Part shown: positions 23,074-33,207 of the stretch, one piece after another
Numbering within the stretch: position 1 is the stretch's first letter
Layout: each line of letters opens with the position of its first letter
Source: Cordia subcordata
Lineage: Eukaryota > Streptophyta > Magnoliopsida > Boraginales > Cordiaceae
DNA length: 64,000 nt
NCBI GenBank assembly: GCA_028554755.1
Contig: JAPTOF010000021.1
Span: forward strand, 261,501 to 325,500
Direction: 5' to 3'
Made by a program: the position numbers and the translations under genes
The notes under the pieces: generated by a model
Database searches by the model: none
Told to the model about the DNA's origin: nothing
Seen by the model: the letters and a program-made list of their open reading frames with translations, nothing else

Positions 23074-24183
23074 CTGTCAGAAGTTGCATTCTTTATTTAA
23101 GGATCAAAAAGTCAGAAAAGTAAATAATGTTAAGAACTTTTTAGTAGTATTGATTTTATTAATGTCAGCTGGTTTATTAGCTATACTCCTCATGGGCCAT
23201 CTGGGTGCTTATGAAACTTCTTTGTTAGATTGAGTATCACATCATATAACTACTAACTTTAGATTCTCACATGCATTAAGCAATGTAACCTACACCAGTC
23301 CATCAACGTATAATGCTATATGTTTTGGAACTTGTTTAATGCTTTAAGTTTGATACTCAAGTAACATGGTTAAGAAGTAAAATATGTAATATGTATCTAT
23401 CCATGCCATATTTCACTTTCGGGCGCTTACATTTTGTTTGTTTTCCGCTTTGAATTTCCAAGGTCAAATTTAGATTCTAAAGAATGCGAAGCCAGTAAAC
23501 CTGATGCTATGTGGGTACCATGACATTCCCATCTACAGAATCAGTCTTTCCTTATTCGTCGATATAATCTATCGACAAGTTGTTGTTAGGTGCCTCTGTC
23601 ATAACTGATTCGGGTGGGAAGACGATCTGGAAGATGCAAAATTCTGGGTAGGCAGCTTTACTTTTTCATTCTGTTCTAAAAGGGAGAGATGCAATAATGA
23701 GAAGCACAGACTCAAAGGTGTTGATGGCCTACATTGTGCTTGGATAGGGAGGTCTATACATATTTAGCTTGTATGTTATACAGGATGTAATAAACTGCTG
23801 TGAGATTTATATTATTTATTAATGCCAAGTATTCATATTTTACAAAAATTGACTAGAAATTTGTGGTTGTTAGCACATTCTACTCTTCAAATATCCACTA
23901 CTAAATGTTAATATATCAAATAGTTATAGGTTTGTAAATATTTAGAAACTACTTCATATGAAATATCGGAAGTAGTTAAAATCATGAAACTATTCATTTT
24001 GCTAACATGTAAAAGATGTGTTATATGGAGGTATTTATAATTATGCAAATTATGGTGTATGATTATTTTTCATTTTCATTTTTATTACATATAAATTTTA
24101 ATCATCAAATTATAATTTATATAAATTTTCTATAATAATACTATTGGGCAATGGCTGTGCCTTGCACGGCCCTTCACAACTAG

Positions 24184-25270
24184 TAATTATAAACATGATC
24201 CCTATTTTTAGTGGGTCACCGAGGAGTAGTAGGAGGCTTGGCCTACCTGTATTATGTACATATCCACTTGTAATTGAGATGTTGCATGACTTTTAATAAT
24301 GATAATGTGTTAATTAATACTAATTATTTCTTTAATAAATAAAATACACTAATTAGTTCGAATAAATTTTTAAGCTGTGACACTTATATTGTAATGTTAT
24401 GGTGGATGAGGCATTATTGGAGCTTCCTTTAGAATATGCTCCAATTATTTATTAATTTTATGTTTGGTTTTTGAGTTGGTGGAAGCAAGTTTACGTTCTG
24501 TGACCCGCCAGCCACGCATTCCGTTCAAAAATATTCTTCTTTTTGTTTGTTTGTTTGGTTTTTTTGTCTTTCAAGTTTCATACTAGTCTACAATGCGGTC
24601 AAAATGATCGTGGCTTGCAACCCACTCGATAACTTGCGCAAAATTCCGCTTAATTTCTTACTCATGTTTATTTCTAAATGTGGAACCAATTACGTATATC
24701 TTTCCAAAACAAAAGATATTGATTTGTTAGATGTTTTTAAAAAATTAAGTTTCACCACAATTTTTATTATAATATATAAAACTACAACTAATTGAGTGGC
24801 TTTAAAAATCACTAATTTACAATTCTATCAATTTGGTTGGAATAATTTTTCTTTTTCTTTTCTTTTCTTTTTTTTTTTTTGTTTTTTGACGGTGGGGGGA
24901 GGGGGGGAGGGGTTGTCCAAAGAGATATCTAATTAAAAACCGAAAAACATTACAAATAAGGCCAAGTCCAAATCAAACCAAACTCGAGTTTGGACAAACA
25001 CAAAACAACCAACAAAATATGACACACAATGGGTCAAATGACAAGCCTGTTTATAGACATGAAACCTATTAAGAAAGCCCAACTAACACCAACAAACACC
25101 ATCACAGGAATAGAAAAACAATTCATTCCCACCAGTAACAAAAGACACCTTTGCATCACCATCATTTGAATACCACCAAGATTGCCAACACAATAAACTC
25201 ACCATAAGACTCAAAAAAAGCTTGCAAAAGAGGGTGGTTAAGCAGTCACATCAGAGCAACCAAAAACACA
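24184..25270. other. Intergenic AT-rich DNA
   Basis: Nothing coding is supportable. A T-rich tract and a G-rich patch (24891-24912) are the only landmarks. The T-tract could be the poly(A) tail of an old minus-strand retroelement, but no LINE domain was recognised to its right. Confidence 0.5.
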
Positions 25271-25583
25271 TAGTACAAATATGATTTTAATTGGACTCAA
25301 TGCCTGGACAAAGGTTGGGCCAAAAGATTTGAAACCTAAATGGTCCAAACATCCCAAAAGAAAGAACGAATCCTTTAAGTCTTGAGTTTGAACAGGTGTT
25401 ATAAAGACCATTATGACCCTCGTAATATAGTACAAATATGATTTTAATTGGACTCAATGCCTGGACAAAGGTTGGGCCAAAAGATTTGAAACCTAAATGG
25501 TCCAAACATCCCAAAAGAAAGGACGAATCCTCTAAGTCTTGAACTTGAACGGGTGTTGTAAAGACCATTATGACCCTCGTAAG
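25271..25583. repeat. 157-bp tandem duplication
   Basis: Two adjacent copies, 25271-25427 and 25428-25583, both begin tagtacaaatatgatttt and end ttatgaccctcgta, with only a handful of differences. The flanks do not resemble a gene; a recent duplication inside older repeat DNA is the simplest view. Confidence 0.85.
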
Positions 25584-26079
25584 CAAGAACAAGAGCAAGA
25601 GAAAGAGCAATTGACAAAGTGAATTATAGACGACACATACATAGAGCTTGTGGATAAAGGTATAACATAAAGGATAAGATCTGCAAAGCAACATCGTTTG
25701 GGAAAATCACTAAATTCATAATGCCAACACATACCATGGATCAGATGAAATAAACAAAGCATGATGCACGCAACAACTCATAAATAGAAGAAAAGGTCAT
25801 GAAGAACTTAGATTTTAGAACAAATTAAAGAGATATAGCTAAGAAACCGCCAAATAGTAAACCCAACACAACAACACTAAAGAAAGACACAACGTCTAAT
25901 AGTAGGAAAAGAAAAACAAGCGAGAGATTAACGAAAATTAAAGAAAATGGAGTAACAGCACAGTTGGGCCAAAAGAGAATCACGAGCTTGTCCTGAAATG
26001 AACAACCTTATGGATAAACAAAAATGGGATGAGCCAGAATAGTTTTTGAACTGTTTTATTTAGAGTCTTCATTCCAAGG

Positions 26080-26465
26080 CACTTGTTAGCATCACCCAAT
26101 AAGGCTTTTATATATAGAGCAGATGAAAACTTCTTAAACTTTCTATGTATGAGCTTTTTCCACAGGAAACTCCTACAACAAAAAAAGCCAAAAGCTAATT
26201 TTGATTGTCAATTTCTCATTCACCATAAATCCGTTTTTGACATATTAGTATACCATGCTCATCTACACGAAACGAGGAATGCAATGGTACCAAGATCAGA
26301 CTCATTCACTAAGCGTTCTCAACCTAATTTTTGTATCAAAATGGCTTTACACTCTATGTCAAAGAACCATCTAAAACTTACACTTCAATCTCTAACTTTT
26401 CAACAATGCTCAAAAGATTGCGTACATACCATTGAAGATGAGTGGTCATGCGAAAGCTTGGTGGA
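26080..26465 (+). mobile_element. Degenerate LTR-like remnant related to the solo LTR
   Basis: The stretch around 26195-26290 (aatttctcattcacc, aatccgttttt, ccatgctcat, cgaaacgaggaa) matches the solo LTR at about 19780-19870 with scattered differences in the same orientation. Flanks are diverged and ends cannot be placed. A foldback MITE is inserted at its right edge. Confidence 0.5.
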
Positions 26466-26474
26466 AGGCACTTA

Positions 26475-26867
26475 GGATTTTTTTTAAGAATGACTCAAAA
26501 TTTAAAATTTATAATGAAAATAGCCTTGTTTTGAAATGGTTTTCAAAAATAGCCTTTTCGGCTTTTCAATAGTCGATTTCGGCTTTTGAATCAACAAAAA
26601 TGCTGCAACTAACGGTACCACAATTTTCGGCTTTTGAATAACCGAAATAGGCTATTCAAAAGCCGAAATTGGCACGTTTCCCGCAATGCGTTCAAGTTGG
26701 TCAAAATTTGGCCGAAAATTGTGGTACCGTTAATTGCATTATTTTCGTTGATTCAAAAGCCGAAATCGGCCATTCAAAAGCCAAAAAGACTATTTTTGAA
26801 AACTATTTCAACACAAAGCTATTTTCATTATAGATTTTAAATTTTGAGTCATTTTAAAAAAAAATCC
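26475..26867. mobile_element. Mutator-type foldback MITE with 9-bp target duplication
   Basis: A 393-bp element with terminal inverted repeats of about 160 bp. The left arm starts ggattttttttaagaatgac and the right arm, read in reverse complement, starts ggatttttttttaaaatgac; the arms remain alignable through the cggcttttgaat motifs to ggtaccacaattttcggc. Flanks are identical 9-bp copies of aggcactta (26466-26474 and 26868-26876). Nine-base duplications and long inverted repeats starting with G fit Mutator-like elements. It has no coding capacity. Transcribed, it would form a long hairpin and could give small RNAs. Confidence 0.82.
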
Positions 26868-27192
26868 AGGCACTTAGTAGCAATAAAGAAACAGAAATTC
26901 TTACTTCAATGGTCTTATCCGAAAAGAATTCTATCCTATGGGTTATAACTTACATAGAAGATTGATGGAACTAATGGCACCGACTTCGACAAATGAGGGA
27001 GCAAAAGCTGGAAGATTACATTATTGAGTTCCGACGCGACAAGCATTCACCCTTAGAGTTTCACTGTCTAATTCATCGACCTGCACCAAGGATTTTCAGG
27101 CTTACTTGACTGAATCATGACAGAACTAAGCCTTTTTCCAGTACATGATGTGTCTAGTGCAATTAGCACAGTGATGACAATAGAAAGGAAAA

Positions 27193-27831
27193 ATGGGACT
27201 CATGGTGAAAAGAAGTCTGAAACAGAAAGCTCTAAATAGAAAAATAAGTTCAACCACAAACATTCACAGAAAGGCAATTCAACATCTAATTCAGTTAAAA
27301 CTGACAAAAACTGTGATCATTGTAGAATTTCAACAAAGAGGGTTGCTAAAAGCTACATCTAGAACTGCTTCCCCAGAAAATGGAAAAAGGAAGAGAAAGG
27401 AAGTGCACCATTACTATGACAACTACTGCAGAAGTCGTGGAACTCCAACAAGTAAGCACTGCGGGTATAAGTTTGTCTTTGATGGCCAAGCCCAAGGAGA
27501 CAAGCTCGCAGCCGTTCTCTTTGCCTAACATTTAAGAAGCATTGTTGTCTATGCTTAAACAAGTCAACTAGGAACTGATAGATGCAATCTCTGGCCAAGG
27601 AAGCCAGAAGAACTTTCTTTTAGAGAGACTAGTACGAAAATTGTGTTTGAAACAACGTCCCACCCTTACCCTTATACTCTGGGTTGGATTCGTGAATATG
27701 CTGATATGAAGATCAAACCATTGTGGTTTGCCATTACTAACCAATTCATTGATGAAGTGGTATGTGAGGTGGTACCTCTTGATAGTGGCAGAACTTCTCC
27801 AGGACAAGCAGGGCCTCCTAATTCTTTTTGA
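27193..27831 (+). mobile_element. Degenerate Ty3/gypsy pol fragment (protease region)
   Basis: The plus-strand stretch at 27643-27831 encodes HPYPYTLGWIREYAD, then FIDEVVCEVVPLDSG, resembling the plant gypsy polyprotein around the aspartic protease (forms like HPQPYKLGW and DEVLCDVVPMDA). The following GRPW region is scrambled (SPGQAGPPNSF). Upstream frames to 27193 are broken and not clearly assignable. An old, dead insertion. Confidence 0.45.
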
Positions 27832-27839
27832 AAAAAATA

Positions 27840-30800
27840 TACACATATAATATATTTCATTTTAGAAAAAGATACTAAGAATTTTTATAATTGGCCCCTC
27901 CATTTTTTTTTTTGAAAAAGTATACATGTATAATATAATTTTTCTTTAAATGGTTATTTATACTTATTTTTCATTTTTTATACTTTGTATAGGTTGACTT
28001 ATTATTATTTACGATAAATCTAACTATCATAATGTAAATGTTGATTGAATTATTCAATCTAGGTGAACATCAATAATTTTATCTTTTTCTTACTAGTTAG
28101 TGTAGAAATTCATTAAGTCTTAATTCGTTATTATTATTTTTTTATAAAAGAATATTGAGAAGTATTATAATTAGGGTATGCTATTGTATTATTATGATTT
28201 GTGTTCGTTTTTAAAAATTATTAGCATATAGACATGCCTTATGATATTGAAAATATATATACACTTTGATAATTTTTAAATTGATTTTTTTATATTCGTT
28301 ATAATGTTAATAATTGGGCCCCATCAGTGGAGGCGTTAACAAATTTTGGGGTCAATTGACCGTTCTTTTTTTTTTTTAGTATACAAAATAGGTTTTTTTT
28401 TTAAGTTTATCCTATTTAAATATAATTTAATTGAACACTCTTAACTAAAAAAAATAAGAATTGTTAAAAAAACTCAATTATTTTGAAAGTGATAGATTAC
28501 TTTTAAAATTAACAATGCTGTAATTTTTAATGATGTTTACAATATTGGATCTCACTAGGTCTAGTTGTAACATATTAGTTAATAGTTATATATATATATA
28601 TATATATATGTAAGATTACTTTATTAATTCAATATTGATCTAATAAAAAAAAATCTAACTTTCGCTATTAACCTCCCAAATTTTTCGTTCAAAGTCCACC
28701 ACTGTCTCTTCACATACGCCAAGTAATCCTAAGCAATCCATACCCATGGGCAAGAGATATAATCTATTTGTTCAACCATCACTAAAAATTATGGAACTGA
28801 TCATGGATGATTTTTGCAACAGCCACTAAAATTTATGGCACGCATTTAGCACAATCAATTTGAGCAAGTTAGCAACAACAGTAGAGGGATGTTTGAGATT
28901 TTAGCAACAGCAACAGCATGTAGCCAATAAATAAAATACTAGATGCTTTGTTCTAGCAAGATGGTAAAAAAAAAAAAAAACTTATTTCTCAAAAAATTGC
29001 TTCTCTGTTCTTCCAGTTCCAATTTACTAAACGCATCCCACTTTATTTCCTTTCTTCTGGTTACAACTTCGAAGTTTTTTCCTCTCCCTGAGATATAGAT
29101 TGCATTTTGCAAAACTGAAGAAAAATAAGCAGATCATTTTAAAAAGCTTAAAATTCTTGTTTCTTGAAAAAGCTGAAATTGAATTTTTCTTGAGTTTTAT
29201 TTATTTATTTTTAAATTTAATCCAAATATTTATTAAAAAAAGATGTTTCTTTTTCAAGAAAAAAATGTGTATATATGTCTATTCATTTGTCACTATTTGG
29301 TGGGTCACATCATGCCAATATAGCATATTTTAATAATTTAATTAACATAGCATATTTTAATTATGTTTTATCATTTTTTTTTTTTAAAAGGGTTAACCAA
29401 AGGAGAACCCCTTTCCCACCTGACCAGAGGCCCCTTAACCAGGCGGGAGGTAAATCGAGGGATGTGCGTGAGTGGCACTGCAGGAGAGGACCAACGGCGT
29501 GGAAATCCAAAGAATGACCCGCAATATTTCAATGAGATCGCGCCACACGGACTCGATCCCGCGTTGTCAGGGTGTCTCCACCCTAATCACCTGGCCACTT
29601 ACCAACTCACCTATGCCCCTGGGGGCATGTTTTATCATTATATATAATTCTTTGGGTCTTTATACATATATGTAAATTGAACTAAAAGAAACATTTGATT
29701 ACATCAAAAACATTTTAAAGCAAATTTATAATATTATTAATTTAAAGTACCATTTCTAATACTAATACTATTAGTATTTTTTTATCATATTTATCATTAC
29801 ATGTATTATAATTTTAATCATATTTTATAAATTAATTTAAGATACAATTTCTAATATTAAATACATAAAATTTAATAATATCAAATTCATTTTACTCCAT
29901 TCTATTTCAGCTTGCTAGTCCCTATCTTAAGGGGTGGATAACAACATCCATATCGTGAAGATATAAAATCTATGTATAAATATGTATATGTATTTAATAT
30001 TATTTTTACATGATGATATGCAAGATCATGAATTTAGGGTTTAAGTAACTATAACTGTTTCGATAGTTGATAACTGCTATATTTTAACTGTTAGCAAATA
30101 GCCATTTTAACTAGCTGGTTAAACAAAATTGGTTCGACAAAATTAGTTATTGAATTAGGTGATGAAAGTAAATGAAAAAAAAGACATTAATATTACGTTA
30201 TTATTTTTATGATACTTATAATTATTAATACTATTATTGGACTAAGATAATTTATTTTATAATTAGATATATATATATATATATATATTTTAGTAATATT
30301 TTATTATCAAAACATAACAAAATTAATTTTTTTGACAACACATTTGTATTAATATTATCAAAAGATATTTCTAATATATTTAAAAATTATTTTGTCAAAT
30401 AAAATAATAAATGGATGGATAAAATTTATACCTTTTTAATATATTTTGATATGAGTAGAATTTGAAATTAATTTTTGTATTATTTTTTATTTAAATTTGT
30501 GAAAGAAAAGGTAAAATGTAAAAGAATATTGAAGGGAGACTTCGATTTTCAGGAAAAAAAAATGGAGAAATGGCAGAATTGACACTATAAGCTTTTATGA
30601 AAAGTAAAACTCTTTGAAATGCTAAAAACTATTAAAAATTTATTTAAAAAACTTTATTTTACCAAATAACAATAATTTGAAAAGATAATATATATTGGCC
30701 TAATCAAAACAATAAAACTATTTAAAAAATTATTTTTTGATATTGCCGAACATTGCGTTAGTGCTAAACCCGTCTCTAGCTTCTCTTTTCTTTCTTTTTT

Positions 30801-31740
30801 TTTTACTTTTTTTTTTCTTTTTAACCTACTAGAAAAGAGCCTGTTGTCTTTAAACTCCATACTCTACAAGTTGTTTAGGACACGTCAAAATTCTACTTAC
30901 ATTAGAAGGTTGGTGTACGACAGCGGTCCTATAAAAGCTTCTCTTATCAAGTTAACAGGAATATTAAGAAATTAATGAAATATATGTAAAATTATAGGAG
31001 AGAGAGTGAGACAATTGAATTTTCTATATTTCCTTATTTTTCATTATCATTTAATGTTACACAAAATGATTGGAATTGAATATATGTCCTACTAGAGCAG
31101 TATCTTTTTTTTTTTTCTTATATAGTTTCATTCTCAATAGAATTTTTGTTTATCTTCAAATAATTTTGAACTATATTATATTTTGAGCCGCAACTCATCT
31201 ACTTTTGTGAGATATATTAGATGACAAATGGCCCGAAATTTATCATAAGAACCATGAGTTGTATGGTATGATTTTTGTTTTTCCTTTTTTGCTAATGGGA
31301 GGAATTTTTGTGCATTACATATACATAATTTAGAACAATCTCTTAAATAATTAATTTGTGAATTTCAATCTAACTCAATTTTGGGATAATTCTCCTTCAA
31401 TAGATTGACAAATAACACCAACTTAAAGTAAAACCACTAGATTTGCATGTTCTCTGTTACTACTTCAGAGCTTTTAATTTTCTAATTTTTTTTTTAACTT
31501 TAGCTTTTATGGGGAATTTTTTTTTTTTTAAAAACTAGTTAAACAAGTCAGTTTTAGCTTCTGAAATCACGATAAATACTTTTGAGTGTCTAAAAGTGGG
31601 ACCAAACATACTCGACATAAAATATGAGATACACCGACTTATTGTTTTTAATAATAAATGAAGAATGAATTATACTTATGCAAAGGTAGAACAACAAGAG
31701 AAAGTGAGCATTAATAGAAATACAGAAATGAATTTCATTT
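27840..31740. other. AT-rich intergenic DNA with old repeats
   Basis: About 3.9 kb without a supportable gene. It contains a clear tRNA-derived SINE (29376-29626), AT microsatellites (near 28590-28609 and 30266-30288) and many A/T homopolymers. Everything else is unassigned. Confidence 0.55.
29376..29626 (-). mobile_element. tRNA-derived SINE with 13-bp target duplication
   Basis: Read on the minus strand, the 251-bp element starts with a tRNA-like head: box A-like TAGGTGAGTTGGTAAG and box B GGATCGAGTCC, then an unrelated body ending in an A-rich tail (the T run at 29376-29385 on the plus strand). It is flanked by identical 13-bp copies of ATGTTTTATCATT at 29363-29375 and 29627-29639. These are the marks of LINE-mobilised SINE insertion. 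It is non-coding; ORFs over it are accidental. Confidence 0.85.
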
Positions 31741-32439
31741 TATTAATTAAGAATGAAATAATATATTAAAACATGACATGTATTTGTCACAATTCTTAAA
31801 ATTAAGAAAAAGTCTTAATATAAATAGATAAACAATAGATAGAGGGAGAAAAAAGAGAGAGAAAATAAGAGAGGGAAAGAACAGAGGGGGAAGAGTGGGG
31901 CAGGGCACCGACGAGTCATCAGTCATCACAATTTCACAGCAGAAAAGAAAAAACAAAAAGAAAAAAAAAAACAAAAAGAAAAGAAAAAAGCCCAAAATAG
32001 GTGCTCCTCCCATCGCCCCTTTTCTCTCTCCCCACGCTGTCTGTGGCCTTCATCTCAATCTCAGCATTTTCAATTAAACCAAAATAAATTGGTTCTGTTT
32101 ATTACGGTTTTTTTTTTGTTTCTGGGGAAAAAAGAAAGAAAGAAAGATAACCACGAGAGGATTATATTTTACGTGAAAATTGTTGTTACAGAGAAAAGCT
32201 GATCAAAGTTTGGCTGGGAGTTTGGCAGATCTGACGGATTTCGAATTCAGTGCATTGATTGATTGAATGCCATCATCATCGTCACCATCGTCTGCGTTCT
32301 TTCACCATTTTCGAGAGCCCATAAGTTAAAAAAAATAATAATAATAAAAGGACTCTGTATTCTTCTTATTTCGTTGCAGCATCAACAACAATTACATTTC
32401 ATTTTGCTCCTGTCCACATCAACCTTCAATTTTGCACAG
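31741..32439 (+). promoter_or_regulatory. Promoter and first 5' UTR exon region of the ALA1-like gene
   Basis: Contains purine-rich and A-rich stretches (31840-31995), C/T-rich sequence (32010-32060) and a leader that ends at a good donor, gcacag|gtaatg (exon end 32439). The transcription start is not determined. Confidence 0.4.
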
Positions 32440-33197
32440 GTAATGCCCCCCCTTTTTAGCTTTATTAGATCTGCATTCTTCGTACATTCACTATAAAACA
32501 TTGATTTTTGTTCGCGACTCTTGCTGCTTTTTTTTAAACAAGTGGACGTTAAATTTATCCATTTATTTTCTTTTTTGCTATTTATTTTTCTCCACTTAGA
32601 AAGTTATAAGATTTAGGCTTGTGTTTATTTATTTGTTTCTTTTGTCTGTGGCGATTTCAGTTTTGGCATTTGGTGTTGTTGGAGGCCGTGGACAAATCAT
32701 AGATTTGTCAATTTTATTGTGAGACACTTTTTGTCTTTCTCTGCTGTGGAAAATTTTGTTGTTATCCCAGAGGGAGAAAAAGGAAGATTAAAAGTGATTA
32801 TATTTTTGCTTAGGGCTTCAAAATTCTCCTCAAGCAGAGCAAGCTGTTTTGGGGATATAGATAAAAACTTGTTCATATTCCCGGGCAAGATATCGAGAAG
32901 GAAAAAAAAAAAAAAACCCCTTTGGTTGAGATTTAATTTTGACTACCTACGTTGTCTTTTGGGGATGTCCAATTGTTGATAACCTCACAGAATGGTTAAT
33001 TAAGTTTGGCATCATTCGATTCTATAGTTTTGCTTTTTGGCAAGGAACATCCCAGGAATGGGGGTTGAGGAGATGTACAATTATGCTAGGTGAAGGGATA
33101 CATGTTCGGGGTGCCTCGTGCTTTTGAAGTTTTTCTAGGATCTGAATACTTGTTTACGGGTTGAGCTATACAATCATTTCCAATGTGTTACTACCAG
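32440..33197 (+). other. Probable 5' UTR intron of the ALA1-like gene
   Basis: Donor at 32440 and acceptor ctaccag|ggaatt (exon start 33198), ten bases before the start codon at 33208. Without this splice several upstream ATGs would precede the coding frame. Confidence 0.5.
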
Positions 33198-33207
33198 GGA
33201 ATTCTTT

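Larger units (their letters stand above)
20860..24183 (+). mobile_element. Helitron-like transposon carrying captured gene fragments
   Basis: The right end is characteristic: a hairpin GGCTGTGC-CTT-GCACGGCC (24153-24171, 8-bp stem with one G-T wobble), eight bases, then CTAG at 24180-24183 followed by T, as expected of a Helitron 3' terminus. The left end is proposed at TCTACAATATTAAAAAGAG (20860), the usual TC start in AT-rich sequence, but the base before it is T rather than the usual A, so this end is less certain. No Rep/helicase frame is present, so it is non-autonomous. Inside lie gene fragments in both orientations: a duplicated leader-like segment and two exon-like pieces on the plus strand, and two MyTH4 exons of a KCBP kinesin on the minus strand. 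Gene capture of this sort is typical of Helitrons. Confidence 0.6.

Noticed and set aside
22970..23233. Plus-strand 87-codon frame opposite the KCBP fragment
   Set aside because: Partly a shadow of the captured exon on the other strand; no family resemblance.
25271..25583. Direct repeats as a CRISPR-like array
   Set aside because: Two adjacent 157-bp copies without spacers in plant DNA; a simple tandem duplication.
27193..27598. A 111-codon plus-strand frame and antisense frames as a host gene
   Set aside because: No ATG-led frame with family resemblance, and the sequence continues into a degenerate gypsy polyprotein fragment.
29363..29675. Overlapping plus-strand ORFs at the SINE
   Set aside because: They are accidental frames across a non-coding tRNA-derived element.
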